Part shown: piece after piece, positions 11,514 through 24,424 of the stretch | Layout of the letters: each line of letters starts with the position of its first letter | How positions within the stretch are numbered: position 1 is the stretch's first letter | DNA from: Massariosphaeria phaeospora | Taxonomy: Eukaryota > Ascomycota > Dothideomycetes > Pleosporales | Assembly (NCBI GenBank): GCA_011032825.1 | Contig: JAADJZ010000010.1 | Coordinates: forward strand, 1,178,001-1,242,000 | Direction of reading: 5' to 3' | DNA length: 64,000 nucleotides | Translations under genes and position numbers: made by a program | The notes under the pieces: generated by a model | Database searches by the model: none | Told to the model about the DNA's origin: nothing | What the model saw: the letters and a program-made list of their open reading frames with translations, nothing else

Positions 11514-12399
11514 GAACGATCCCCTTTAGCATCAGGCGCAAACAAGGTTGGAGAACTGAAAGGATCATTACGGGACTATTAGCCTTTTTGGTGCGGTGTA
11601 TCACTGCCAAACACTTTTTGAGAAATGGGGGGAAAGCGGCGGGGGCAAGAAGAGCAAAGAAAAGGAGAAGAAAAAACCAAGTCTAGGAATTCGACTACTC
11701 GGCCAGGGTTTTTTCTTCTACTTCTTAATAATTCTCGTTCTTTCCTCTCGAATGTGTGTCTTTTTCGTCTTTCTCAAATGGAGTGAATCTAATCGGGCAA
11801 CCCTCTAGAAAAGCATGGTTTTTCTTCTTCTACTACTGCTGCTTCTTCGTTTGCTGGCTGGCTGTCTTTTGTGTTATGACCAAATCCCCACCTGGGCAAA
11901 TCTGGAACTCGTCCGTTCTCTTCAACTTACTCCTTCATGGGTCTTCCGCTCTGAAAACTCTCGTGTGACGTACGTCTGTCTGTCCAGTTATGTTTAGGTG
12001 GATGGGAGGACATTGCGCTCTCTGTTGCATGCAGTCGCTCGCTCGAGCTTGTTGCTCGTAACTTGACATCTTTTCTACAGGGCGTTTCTCGCTGCTTCTT
12101 TCTTTGTTTGTTTGCCTAGCTAATCTTGTGGGTTGGCGGAGGGAGGCGGAACCGACAAAAGATTGTAGGGTTTGTATTTTGTGTTTTGTGTTTGTGGTTT
12201 GTTTTGATTTGGAGGTACTAGTGAGTGTAATGTATGAGTTATTGGTAGTAAGTAGTCGCGAAATTGAACGGGAACAAGATAGTTGGGTGAGCATCGGGGA
12301 TTTTATGTGTGTGTGTATGTGATTGATAATCTATCGTATGCATAATTCGAGGAATTTCTTAGTAGTGTTTTTGCGCTAAGAGTTCTTGATTTTACTCTA
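11514..12399. other. 3' flank of the DEF1-like gene up to the repeat boundary
   Basis: T-rich and pyrimidine-rich sequence suited to a 3' UTR and terminator, with no supported gene. The small frames on both strands (for example 11,935-12,294 minus) have no motif. Base composition stays normal until the transposon end at 12,400. Confidence 0.5.
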
Positions 12400-13115
12400 A
12401 CGTAATAGATCACCGAACCCGCTAGATTACCGAACCCGCTAAAATTCCTTGGCACAACCAACTTATCTCAAAGATTGTTAAATTAATTACTATTAAACAA
12501 AGAACTTGCGTACGTCGTGCTAGCCTTAAATTTAAAAATTACTTTTAAATTTTTTTACTAAGTTTGAGCATTGTGCTTTGTATTACTATAGTTTTTACAG
12601 CGCTGTAAAGCTAATTGTGCTCTTTTTTAAATCTTTTTACTACGTGCTTTTTTTAATAGCTAAGGCGCTATAACGCTTTAGCAGCTACTTGCGCTAATTT
12701 GTTACTATACTCTATTGTACTACCTATTTAAATTTGCTTTTGTTTGCGCAATTTCTACTTAGTTATTTCTACTAATTTATTTTTATGTTTTTTAATATAG
12801 TAGTCTTTAAGCGCGTTTTAATATAGCATTAATTTAGCTCTTTTTACAAGCTAAGAAAAGCTACTTTGTGCAAAAGTAAGCGATTTAGTAATAGAATCGT
12901 GTACTAGCTTTAATTGCAATCTAAATTTAAGTGTATTGCTTAGAGTTTTTAACTACTACAGCGTTTCTAGTGCAAAAAGTAGTAGTAGAGTACGCAGCTA
13001 TAATTTAAAACAATTAAAAACTACTTACGCGTTAATAGAAACTAGCTTTAAAACTTTAAAAGCTTTTTTGCAGTTCTTTGTTGTAAACACTTTAAAAAAA
13101 GCAGCTTCTAATCGA
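12400..13115 (-). mobile_element. pogo4: Fot1/pogo-type transposon, 3' part only
   Basis: The element starts with ACGTAATAGATCACCG, preceded by a TA. Just inside are two direct copies of a 17-bp unit built on ACCGAACCCGCTA. On the minus strand the end of the transposase is legible. At about 12,550-12,620 there is a decayed C-x2-C-x4-H-x4-C motif (one Cys now Tyr, the last Cys now a stop). At 12,940-13,115 lies the C-terminal part of a DDE_1-type domain (AAFFKVFTTKNCKKAFKVLK). The match stops near 13,115, so about two-thirds of the element is missing. The plus-strand open frame at 12,936-13,127 is an antisense shadow. Confidence 0.75.
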
Positions 13116-14389
13116 ATACTACTTTAGCTATTCAAACACTACCTAGCATTATTTTCAAAAATACGCTTGAAAAGTTAAAAAACGTAGTTACGTAATTGAG
13201 CGAAAGTTGAGCTAGCAGATACTAGCTTTTGTAACTAAAACCTAAAGTTGCAACGTTAGCAAAACTGCAACGCTAACTCGCGTAGAAAAGTTGCTAAAGC
13301 AACTAAACCAAACCTAAATAAGCAATAACAGCTATATTAACAGCTATTAGATTAGTTAATTTCTACTCGCGCTAAGCCTAAATAGGCAACTAATAAGTGT
13401 TAAAATTAGCTACAATCGAGATTTGCAAGCAGCAGATTAGTAGCTGCTAATTAAGCTGCGAAAACGTAATGTTAAGCAAAAGCAGAATATTTAACGCTGC
13501 GTAGCGATACTAGCGCTGCATTTTATATGCTGCTAGCTGCTTTTGGTAAAAGCTAAATTAGAAAGCGTAGCAAGTAAGCGCTAGTTAGCGCTAAACGCTT
13601 AGCAATAAATACTAAACTCGCGTAATAAGCTATAGATTGCAATTAGTTGTAAAATAATATTGCAACGCGCTGCAACAATTTACCTAAAAATTAGATAATA
13701 CTAAACTTAGCGAGCACATTTAATTGCTGCTATTGCTAAGTATTTTAAACAACTACTTGTAAAGTTGCACTAAGTACAAGTATCGCAAAGCTAGTAAGTA
13801 CGTTAGCGCGCTGCAAATTAGCAGCTGCGCTAGTTAAACGCTAGTTTTGCTAAAACTATAGCGCAACGCTAGCAGCTTTACCTAAAGCTTGTTTAAATTC
13901 GCTTACTCTACTGTTATTTTTACTTAGTTGATTTTTATTTTTTCTACTTGCGATAAACTTTCTTTTTGTGCTAAAACAAAACTTTGTTTTTTTATAGTAC
14001 TTAGTATACACGTACTAAAAAGTAGTTAACTAAATTAACGTAATTTTACGCTCTTACGAGTACTTAGTTAGCATTAAATTAAGTAAGCTTTTTAAAAAAA
14101 AATAAGCTTGTATAGCTTTGATGCGCTAAAAAGCGTAAGTTTAAAAGCGTAGCTATAAGTAGCTAAGCTACTAGCTTTTGTATAAGTAAGTGTAAATAAA
14201 AAGCTATGCTTTAGCTATTTAGTAGCAGTAAGTAGAATTTTATAGTAGTTAATTTTAATTACAATTACAAGCTTAGCTATACTAAATTAGCGCTGCTTTA
14301 AATAAAAAAGTTAAATAGTACAATAAAAAGTATTATATAGCACAGTTACTAGTTACGCTGCCTATTACGAACTATACTATTAGAACTTA
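13116..14389. other. AT-rich repeat DNA, unassigned
   Basis: Heavily mutated sequence rich in GCTA/TAGC words with no readable protein. It lies between the broken pogo4 and the MULE transposase relic and may hold the 5' part and left end of that MULE, but no terminal inverted repeat was found. Confidence 0.4.
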
Positions 14390-15528
14390 TTAAATTAAGT
14401 ATTAAAATTAACTTGCGGAACATATACAACGAACGCTACTAACTAACTTTCGCCTAGCTTAATAAAAAGTTTAAAATAAAAGCTTTTATTAATTTGCTCG
14501 TAGCTAGAAACTTTGCGAAAAGCAAGTACTACGCAAAGCACTTATACAACAAAAAAAACTACTTAAAGTTTGTATTTTTTGCTTACCTACTTTTACGCTA
14601 ACTTTAAAAAAAAAACTCTAACGTACTATTACTTAACGCTACGTACAAAACAAACTAGTTTAATATGCTACTATTGCATATAAACGGAATTACTAGCGTT
14701 AATACTACGTTTAACGTAGCGTATTGCTTTTTTAGCAGCAAGTTAAAAAACAACTATAGCTTAGCAATAAAAGCGCTTAAACGCTACGCTAATAACGTAA
14801 AAGTATTTCTACTTTATTTTGTTACTAATAATAATAGCGAATTGAACGCTGCTTTGTACTAAAACTTCTTTTAGGTTCTACTACAGCTTTGCATCTAGTA
14901 CATTAACAAAAACGTTAAAGCTTAGGCAATTAAAGCGTAGAATATACGCTAAGCTTATAGAGAAAAAGAAAAAAAAATTAAAGCTGCTAGACTAAGCTTT
15001 ATAGCCTAGTAGTACACTTTTGTTAACAGTTTTACTACTAAAGAATTCGAGCTTCGTTGCTAGTTTATTTAGAACAACTATAAAAAGTTTCTAAAACTAC
15101 TAAAGTACTTTAGCGAGTACTAGCTACTATTTTGAAATAAGTAAGCGAAGTACTACTGCAAGTTTCTACTTAACTTTAGTATTAGAGCTTACTATTAATC
15201 TCTATAGTTAAATTCGCAGCGAAGTTAGCTAAGCTTACTGCTAGCTAACTACGTATAAAGCAACTTTTTAAAGCAAAAGCTTTTATTATTATATTAAAAA
15301 AAGTTTCGTGTTAGCTAAAGGTTACTTCTAGAATGTAGTACTATTAGTAAACTTCTACGTTAAAAACTAAGTAAATACGTACAAAACTAAAATAAGCTAA
15401 GCTTATAGCAAAGTACCTAACTTAGTTGCTAAGATTCTAGAGTTTTAGCTACTCTTTCGGCGAATTACACTTTCTACTTTACAATTACTAAATAAGCAAC
15501 TTAAGCTATTAAAATCTAATAACTATAG
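14390..15528 (+). pseudogene. MULE-type (FAR1-like) transposase relic
   Basis: Around 14,540-14,860 the plus strand reads, with stops, a segment typical of Mutator-like transposases: LYNKKNYLKFVFFAY, then LLLNATYKTN and MLLLHINGITSVNTTFNVAY. In active members 'LLLDxTYKTN' supplies the first catalytic Asp. Here it is Asn, the change RIP makes (GAC to AAC). The frame 14,665-14,862 is the longest surviving piece. Downstream to 15,528 similarity becomes weak, and the sequence is cut by the left end of pogo1. Confidence 0.65.
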
Positions 15529-16783
15529 TAACGTTATTTACTACTAAGCAGCGCACTCTACTAAGCAGCGCACTCTACTAAGCAGCGCACTCTACTAAAA
15601 TCGTACTAAAAGCACTAGTACTATTACAATGCAACTACTACTATCTACTGTATTAACTAGTAATAAAGCTAAAATAACTATTGCTATTCGAGCTACGAGA
15701 TCTAACGCGTTTTTTTTCTAACGAGCTGCTGCGCGAGCCTATCTAGTGCTTAAAAAAACGTTTAACTATTAAAACTACAAACAACGCTTACGACGCGATT
15801 GTAAGCTTAACTACAAGAATTTTACGCTGCTTAAAGAGAACGCAATAGTAGAGCGTATACTTAACTTAGATTCAAAAGAGTTTCTACTATCGAAGAGTTT
15901 ACTGCGAGATATAGCTAACAACTTGCGCACTTACTAAAGGCTTAAGCTAGTTAGCAACAACTAGCTAGACTAGTTTATAAAGCAAAAAGAAAAGCTTAAA
16001 ACGCGTTAAACTCAATTTTACAATAATTAAAAAAAGATTTTTTTTTTAAAGTTATAAACGCGTGGTTTAAGCTTGTAACTAACGTAAAAGCAAAGCATAG
16101 CATTCTAAATAAAAAAACTTACAACTTTGACAAATCTAGCTTTATAATAAGCGTTATAAGCTTCTAGCTTATTATTACAGCTTTAAAAAAACGTAAAAAA
16201 CTTAAAATAGTTTAGCTAGGTAATTGCGAGTAAGTTACTGTTATTAGTTGCATCTGCGCAAGTAAGTAAGCAATTTTACTTTTTATTATCTACGCTAGCA
16301 TAGTTTATATTTTTACGTAGTACAAGAATGTTTTTATATCTTGCAACTAAGTTTTTACTATTAGTAAAAACAGCTAGACAAACAATAAGCTTAGAATTGC
16401 GTAGTTAAAGCACTTTAACGCGTTTACTGTGTTGCGTACTATAAAAAGTAGTAAGCTACTAATTTTAAACGGCTACAAAAGCTATAACTCGCTTGCTTTT
16501 TAAAATTACTATACAAAATACAAGATAATTACTTTGTATATGCTTTTACACTCGTTGCACTTGCTACAGCTCTTTAACGTTAGCTACTTTTCGCCGTTAA
16601 AGCGCGTATATAGTACTAAAATTATAGTTTTAGCACGTTGCTTTGTTATTTACATTGCTAAACTAGACTTTTTTACTTCGTTTAAAACTGCTTATTTTAA
16701 AACGTTTACAGCAAAAAGCATTAAAAAAGCTTTTAAAAGTGCTAAACTTGTTCTACATAATCTAGATGCTATAATATTAAAGC

Positions 16784-17004
16784 TGTAAAGCTAGGTAGCT
16801 TTACGTATTTGTTTTCTTTTGATTAATAGCTACTATAGGCTATAACGGGCTAGACTAGTTCTTTGCGAAGCCTTTAAAAGTACCTCGCACCGAATTGCTA
16901 CTAAAATAGCAATTCGTTTCTTTTACACGAATATACTATTTTTATTACTATACTATTAATCTATTTTAAGTGTTATTAAACCTACGATTAAACGCAGTCT
17001 TACA
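16784..17004 (+). repeat. Gyp1-A 5' LTR
   Basis: 221 bp, TG...CA ends, matching 24,425-24,644 apart from RIP-type differences (for example GCGAAGCC here, GCAAAACC there). A downstream TTCAAATCG may be the primer-binding region; which tRNA is unclear. Confidence 0.9.
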
Positions 17005-17659
17005 TTCAAATCGCTTTATTAAAATACTTTTAATAAATTAATTACCTCGTTTACAATGTCTAGTCTATTTAACAATTAAGCTACGTTGCTTCTAAAACAC
17101 CTAGATAAAGATTCTATTGTACAACTAAACACTTTTTAATTTCTAGTTGTAAATAAAACCAAATAGAATAAAAATGCTAATGAAGAAGTTTAGATTAGTA
17201 ATAGTGCTAACGTTTTAGAGCGTAGTTGCGCTTCTAGCGCTAAACTAAGCTAGAATAACCTAGTTCGCTTCAAAAGAAATTCTAACACTTTACTCTCAAA
17301 CGATAAGAATAACAACGCACTATTGAACTTCTCTACGAAGCGAGCTTTTAACAAGCTAAAAACTTAGTAGCAGAATAAGTAAAACTGTATAGAACTTATT
17401 TGCTTTAAAGCGTTAAAGGCTCTCTACTAGAACAGAAACAAAACGGCGCTTGCTAAAGCTATTAGGCAACTAGTTGTGCTAGCACCTGCTTAAACTGTTT
17501 TCAACTAGGTTAATTTGCCTTGCTCTAAGCTACTGCACTGCTATTTAAAAAAGAATTGCGTAGACTACAACTAATAAGTTTGCAATTGCAAAGGCTACTA
17601 CACAAAAAGCTTCGACTTCTTTAGCAAATTTTAAAAGGTTTTTTTTGAGTTAACGTACG

Positions 17660-18091
17660 TGTTACGATCTAGTATTACAACTAGGCTTAGCGCGAAGCGC
17701 CTAGGTTATAAGCTACCAATAGAGTTACACAGCAAGCTAACTAAATCTTGGTTACGTAACCGCTTACTAATAAGCGCTTAAGAATAAGCGCGCTTAATAG
17801 TAAGCGCTTAGCAACGAGCACTGCTTAATAGCGAGCGCTTAAGAATAAGCAAAGGACATTCTCTAAGTATATAGACTACGAGAAACAACGCACTCTTACA
17901 GTCGTTGTCTTTAATTTTACAATCTACAAGTTAACTTTTACTTTAACTTCTATACTTTTTGCAGAACGAAGCTTGCTACTACTTTAGTATTAAACGCTAT
18001 ACAACTTCTCTTAGTTTATCGAACTCGCTTATTCCTCGAGAACCAACCTAAGCCTAATAAAAGACTTTTTCAAGTTCGCTTAGCCTTTATA
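17660..18091 (+). repeat. Solo LTR of a third LTR family inside Gyp1-A
   Basis: 432 bp beginning TGTTACGATC and ending TTTATA (probably TTTACA before mutation), flanked by GTACG on both sides (17,655-17,659 and 18,092-18,096). The same place in Gyp1-B (near 45,800-45,815, minus strand) reads straight through with a single GTACG, so this is a clean insertion. It keeps more CC and GG dinucleotides than its host and has several GCGCTTA-type repeats. The first bases resemble the Gyp2 LTR (TGTTACGAAT), hinting at a related family. Confidence 0.85.
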
Positions 18092-18639
18092 GTACGTTAC
18101 TAAAAACTTTTGTACGCTTTAGAAAACCTATAAGATTTATAAAAAAATGCGATTTTTTTTATAGTTCTCTACTTAAGCATTGCTTAAAGAACAAATGTTA
18201 AGTGCTTTAGGCACTTTCGAGAAACGCAAGTAGTAAGCATACAATTCTATCAAAGCTTTACGTTAAAAGCTATCTCAAACTTCTTTTAACTTACTTTTAC
18301 TTTTTTAACTTTTTTAGACTAAGATTAACTAAACAAGCTTATTTAGCATAGCAGTAAACTTCACCGCAGCACTTTTTAAAGAAGTAAAAAAGCAACTACG
18401 TTACTTTTTACTGCAAAGTTGCACTACTCTCTACTAAGTAGAGCAAAAAGCTAATTAGATCTATTGTAACTTTTAACAGAATAGCAAAATTTAAAGAAAA
18501 ACTAAAAAGAACAAAAAGCAAGCCTCGTTGCTAACAGGACATAAATTAACTTATTCTAATACTAAACGGCACAAAAAGAAACGCAACGGCTGCTTTAAGC
18601 TTAAAAAAAGTAGTAAAAAAAAAAAAAACTATTAACAAG

Positions 18640-21600
18640 CTAGTTTGCTACGCATGTAACAAACTAGGCTATTTTATCTCTACTTGCTCTAACAAGGCAA
18701 AGAAAAACGCTTACTTTAAAAAAAAAAAAAAAAAAAGCAAAGGCTTAAAGAATTAGCTTTTTACTTTGTAGCCTATATCGACTTGTTATAGTTAAAAAAA
18801 GTAAGCACTTTTTGTAAAATGCTAACAAGCAAGAACCTAACGTCTTTTACCGCGTTAGCAAAAATTAAGAGTTTAAAAAACTTAAAAGCAATCGTAGATA
18901 GTAGAGTTTATTTTAATATTCTTTTAGCTGTTGTAGCAAAAGAACAGAATCTAGTACTTAAACTAATTTCTAATATTCTTTTTATATTGCTAAGTAGATT
19001 AAGTTACACTATTTATAGTTGTACTATAGCAAAAGTTTGCATTACAAACTCTAAAGGCAAGGTACAAACTTATAGAATTTTCTTTGTAGTAGCTAATCTC
19101 AAAAAGCTTCTAATGTATCTCGAACTTTTTTGAATAAATTAGTTTTAGCTAAAGTTAAACTATTCGCGTTGCCGCATGCTCTTTAAGAGCATAAAAAACT
19201 TAAATAGATTAAACTATGCTAAAGTAGCTATAAAAAACGCAGCAAAGTTTGTTTAAACTTTAAATAGTTTTAATGCAAAGCTTTATGTTTGTTTAATTAG
19301 TACACTTTCTAAAGCAAGCAACTAAAAAAAGCAAAGCTTTAGTTTGCAACTTAAATATTAAAAGTACTAAAACGTAGCGAGCTCTAATAGCTCGTTAGTA
19401 ATAGCGTTTCATAGAAAGCAGAATTTCGCAATTAAATTTTAGCCTAGTACAACTCTTTTGTATCAACTTTTGTACAACATGTTAATAGTAAAATTAAAGC
19501 ATCTTTGCAAATACGTAGACAAGTACTTTAATAAAGAATAAATAAAGCGCTTAAAGTTTTTAGCTAGTGCGCTAATTCTCTTTGCAAAGAAGAAAAATAG
19601 TACTTTAAAGCTTTGCGTTAACTATTAAAGCTTTAACAAAATTACAATTAAAAATTGTTATTCTTTGCTTTTTATTGCAGAGTTCTTAGAGAGGTTAGCT
19701 AAAGCGAAAGTTTACACTAAGCTTAACATCTATAAAGCCTATTACAAAATTCAAATTAAAAAAAGAAACAAATAGAAAACAGCTTTTAAAACTCGATATA
19801 GTTATTTTAAGTACTTTGTTATGCTATTCGGTTTTACAAATGCTTCTGCAGCATTCTAAGCCTACATTAACTAAGCCTTTGCTAGATTAGTTAACGTAAC
19901 CTGCATTATGTACTTTAACAACATTCTAGTATTTTCTAATACAAAAGAAGCTTATGTAAGCTAGGTTAAAGAAGTTTTTTAACGTTTGCGTAAAGCAAAG
20001 CTATACTTAAAGCTTAGTAAGTACGAGTAGCACATATAGTAAACAAAGTACCTAGGTTACATTGTATACCTAGAAAAAGTTAAAATAAACTCAAAACGAA
20101 TTAGAACAATTTAGAAGTAGCTAATGCTAAACACGGTTTGAGATATTCGAGTATTTATAAGCTTTATAAACTATTATCGGCGCTTTATCGCTAAGTTCTT
20201 TAAGCTTGCTCTATTATTAACTAAACTAACTTAAAAAGAGCTAGAAGCAGCCCGAAGCAAGCACGCCTAAAGAAAAGAAAAAAACTAGCGAATTAACTTT
20301 AGAACTAAAGCTAAAAAAGCGTTTAGAAAACTTAAGAGTGCTTTTTTCGATGTCTCTATTCTAGCTTATTATAAAGCAGAATAGCTTACAAAGCTCAAAA
20401 CTAACGCTTCTAAAAACGCTATTAGTAGAATTCTAAGCTAGAAAGTTCTTAACGGTGAAAATAGCAAAAGAAGTGCGCATTAGCGCCTAATTGGTTTTTT
20501 TTCGCGGAAAATAAACAAGGCGAAGTACAATTACGATACTTATAATAAAGAGTTGTTAGCAATTAACAAAAGTTTGTTACACTTTTGCTATTTTTTTTTA
20601 GGTATCTCGTTTAATCTCTATACAAACTACAATAACCTACGATAGTTTATAAAAACAAAAACTTTAAATTATTATTAAGTTCGCGCTTACAAAAAGTTAA
20701 CAGAGTACAACTTCGTTATAATTTATTAACCTAAAAAGACAAATCTAGCTAATAGCTTCTTTTAACGACTAGACTACATAAAAAAAGCCTATGCTTCTGC
20801 GCAAAAAAGCAATAAAATCTACGTAAATCTATTACGAGCTTTAATAACTTGTAGTATTTACAGTAAGCTCGCTCTAGTAGCAGCAATTACAAAATCAGCT
20901 AGCTAACTTGCAAAAAAACCAAGCTTGCTAACTTTTTTAAAGAAAATAAAAGCTTTGAACTTGAACATGCATATTAGAGAAAAACCAACCGAAGCACCTT
21001 AGCTTAGGCTCTCGAAAAATAAAGTTCTTTTGAGTAATCTAGCAGGCGATTCTGCGAACTTCTTAAACTTAAACTTAAACTTTAACTTAAAAAACGAGTC
21101 TAGACTAGTAGAGCTTATAGTAGCTTAAAATAAACTAGAACTAGCTATAACAAAGCAGTCAAATAAAATCTACTTTAATACAACGAAAGAAAAAGCAAAG
21201 GCTTTTTAAAAATGTTATAACAGCTCGATAGCTAGCTACTTTAGCGTTAAAAAAACTTTAGAGAAAGTTAAACGCTAATACAAGTAAAAAAGCATAAAGA
21301 AAAACGTTAAAAAGTACTGCAACAACTGTTTAAAGTGTTGCAAATTAGTAGCAGCTAGACATAGCTTTTACAAACTTTTTATACTTTTGCTAGCGCTTAA
21401 TAGCCTATAGTGTAATGTTACAATAAACTTTATTACAAAACTTTTACTATTAAAGTATATAAAGCAAGTATACAACTTTATTCTCGTTATAGTAAACTGC
21501 TTAACTAAAATAGCTTACTATATCTTAGCTTGCGCTAACTAGACAACAAAGAACTTTGCAATAGTTTAAATAAAAAAAATTGTAAAACTTTACAGCGTTT

Positions 21601-22250
21601 TAAAGAACGTTATTTTAAACTAAAGTTTTATTATAAACTTAAAGTTTTAGAACAGCTTCTGCTACTATTTTAGCTTAATAAGCGTTCTCTTTTTTGCTTA
21701 TTACTCTTAAACAAATAGTTAAACTAAAAAGCAAAATCAAACGCTAGAATAGTACTTTCAATGTTACTATTACTTTAAATAAAATAATTAGACTATGTAG
21801 TTGCTAGTAGCGAAGTTTGCGTACAACAATAGCTAATATGTAATTACAAAAATTACTTTTTTTATAGCGTACTACAAAGCGTTTTTAAAAGCTTTAAATT
21901 AGCTTTAAATGCTTTTTAGTAATAAACAGTTGTTTATAAAAACAAGTATAGTAGCTTACATAATTACTCTTTAAGTTAAATGCTAGCGCAAAATTAAAGC
22001 TGCAAATGCTTATTAAAAGAAGTATTTTAACAAGCGTAAAAAGTATATCTTGCTAAAGCAAAGTAACTTAGTGCTAATTTTAAACTGCTACATAAAATCT
22101 ACTAGGCTAAAAAAAAGCTTAACTAGAAGTACGTAGAGCTAAGTACTATTGTAAACTAAATTAGCACTAACGCGTACTAAGTAGACTTTTTTAAACTAAA
22201 AAGTATTTATCTAGTCTTTTACGTATTCTTGTTAAAACTTTATAACTAAA
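18640..22250 (+). pseudogene. Gyp1-A gag-pol relic (zinc knuckle to integrase)
   Basis: Readable landmarks in order. A CCHC knuckle at about 18,640-18,690 reads CYACNKLGYFISTC, with the His changed to Tyr. An open 104-codon stretch at 18,819-19,133 covers the aspartic protease region; its VDSR replaces the catalytic DSG. RT at about 19,690-19,960 shows FGFTNASAAF and then MYFNNILVFS, where active enzymes have YLDDILVFS. Integrase shows a C-x2-C-type pattern at about 21,310 (YCNNCLKCC), then VTINFITKL and LVIVNCLTKIAYY. These are Gypsy-order domains (RT before integrase). Catalytic Asp residues are lost. Confidence 0.85.
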
Positions 22251-22399
22251 AAAAGTTAATACTTTTTTAAAGCAAGCTTTTAGTAGATACTTTGCGCACT
22301 TTTAAAAACAACGTGTACTACGTTAAAAAAGTGCTTAATAAAAAAAATCTTTAGTTAGCACTTAAAAGTACCTTGTAAAAAAAAAAAATACTTAAACAA

Positions 22400-24424
22400 T
22401 AAAAACTTTTAAAAACTTAAGCTAAATATAAGTGCAAATGCACTTAACAATTTAAAAAAAAAATTTATTTGTAGCAAAAGAAATAAAAAACGCACTTTAA
22501 GCAATGTGCTTTTAAAAAAAAAATAGTTAACACGTTTTACTTTGCTACTTAACAGATAGTTAGCATTAAAATTTTTAAAATTTTTAAAATTTTCTAAGTT
22601 ACAAACTTTTTTAAAAAAAATAATATATTATTTTAGTATTGCAAGGCATAGCGTTAAAAAACTTACTTTGTACTATTATAAACTAGTATAGCACACTTTA
22701 CAGCAAAAAAAAACAAAGTAAGTTTTAAAAATGTATGCATAACTATGCTACTCTTAAGCAAACTACTTTTATACTAACTACTAAGTATTAGCTTTTGTTA
22801 CGCTAAAATAAAGTTTTAAAACGCTAACGCTGTGCTTAAAAACTAATTTAAGCAAAAAAACTGCTTTTAACGCTACAATAGCTTAAAAAGCTGCAATGTA
22901 ACGCTAAAAACTACTAAGCTACTTATAACTTTTTAGCTAAAGTTTATAAACTTTGCTGTAAGTAACTTAACTTTCTTTATAAGCATACTTTTTTGCACTT
23001 TGTTTTTTTTAACTGCACGCTTTGCAGTTGCGTTGGCAAAAAGCTAAGCGCGCTCGCAATTTCTTTTAGCTACCAAATCGATAACAACGCGAGCTTTTTT
23101 AAACTAAAATATGTTAATACGAGTTATAGTAGCTTATAATAAGCTAACATACTTTTTTACACAAAGTATTAGCTTGCTTAACGTTTTCTTAAAGCCTTGC
23201 TACTACTAACTAGTTAAACAACTACTTAAGATACTTTTACTAAAAAGCAGTAGCTTTAACAGTACAAACGCAACTATTTAGCTTAACTTTAGCATTAAAT
23301 TTTTTATTAAAGTTAGTAAATTTATTGTAAAAGTAGAGCATATTAGCAACTAGAAACTAAATTAGCGCTTTGCTACACTTTAAGAAGTTATAACACATAC
23401 TTGTTAAGCGTTTTAAAAATGTTTTTGCAAGTTTTGCTTATTTTTATTATAGCAAGCTCTACTTTATTGTTAGTATACGCTTTAAACTAGCAAAGAGTTT
23501 TAAAAACTTTTTTTTTAGTTTTAAGCGCGCTAGAGAATAGAAGCTTGTAAGCAAAGTTAAAGACAACTACAAAATAACTTTTGTTGCAAACTTTTTTTAA
23601 AGCAAGCACAACTTTTTTTAACTTATTTTAAAGCTTTTTTAGTATTTTATATAAAATTAAAATAGTTTATAACGCTTTCAACTAGTTTAGATACGCACTA
23701 AATAGTAGTTTTAGTTTGTATTAAAACACTAGAAGCATTTTAAATACCTATGCTTTTTGCTTTTGTTGTTTTTAACAATTTACTTTTACTATAAATACTT
23801 GTTAAAGTTGTTAACAACAAGTATGCAGCATTTTACCTAGCTTAAGTAATAGTACTTTTTATTACTTTAGAACGCAACGCAACGCGCGCAAAAGTGCACT
23901 ATAAAATTGCTATTATCTAGAATGTTATTGCTAACTTTAGCAATGTTTATGTTAGCTAGTAAAAAATTAAAGCAGCTAAAAAAAAGCTAACGCAAGGCAA
24001 TATATAAAAAAAGAACTGTTAGTTACATCGTTAGCTACTAAACACTCTACAATAGCTTATTATAACCTAAATCAACTTACTTATTCTAACGTTAACTAAT
24101 TTTTAAATCTAAGAATTTAGCAAGGTTAATGTAAAAATAAAAGTTAAAAAGAGCTAGTACGAGCTATAAAAGAACTATAGGCAGCACCTGCTGCTAGGCC
24201 GAAAATTTACTAGATTCTGCTAGCAGTACACTTTACCGCTAGCTTTATCAAAAAAAACTTTACTACTTTTTTACTTCAACTTTACTTGAGTTCGTACTAG
24301 TTCGAGGCATTAGTATAGAGCTCTAGAAAGCTATTCTGCTTTACAATAGCCTATATAAGCCTTTATTAAAATTTTTTAAACAAAGTTAGCTTACAAAACG
24401 TTTAAGCTTTTAGAAAAAAAATAA
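22400..24424 (+). other. Gyp1 region between integrase and 3' LTR
   Basis: About 2 kb with no readable pol domain, present in inverse at about 30,478-32,500 in Gyp1-B, so it belongs to the element. It contains tandem AAAATTTTT words near 22,570-22,600. On the opposite strand a short Cys-rich phrase is visible (around 23,040 here; CESCQRNYKAC near 31,885 in copy B), so an antisense or extra gene is possible but unproven. Confidence 0.5.

Noticed and set aside
12936..13127. Plus-strand open frame of 63 codons
   Set aside because: Antisense of the pogo4 transposase C-terminus; a similar antisense frame appears at 50,168-50,374 opposite pogo8.
15531..15600. Tandem repeats that look like a CRISPR or iteron origin array
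   Set aside because: The same repeats occur inverted at 25,215-25,289 and belong to the terminal inverted repeats of pogo1; there are no spacers.
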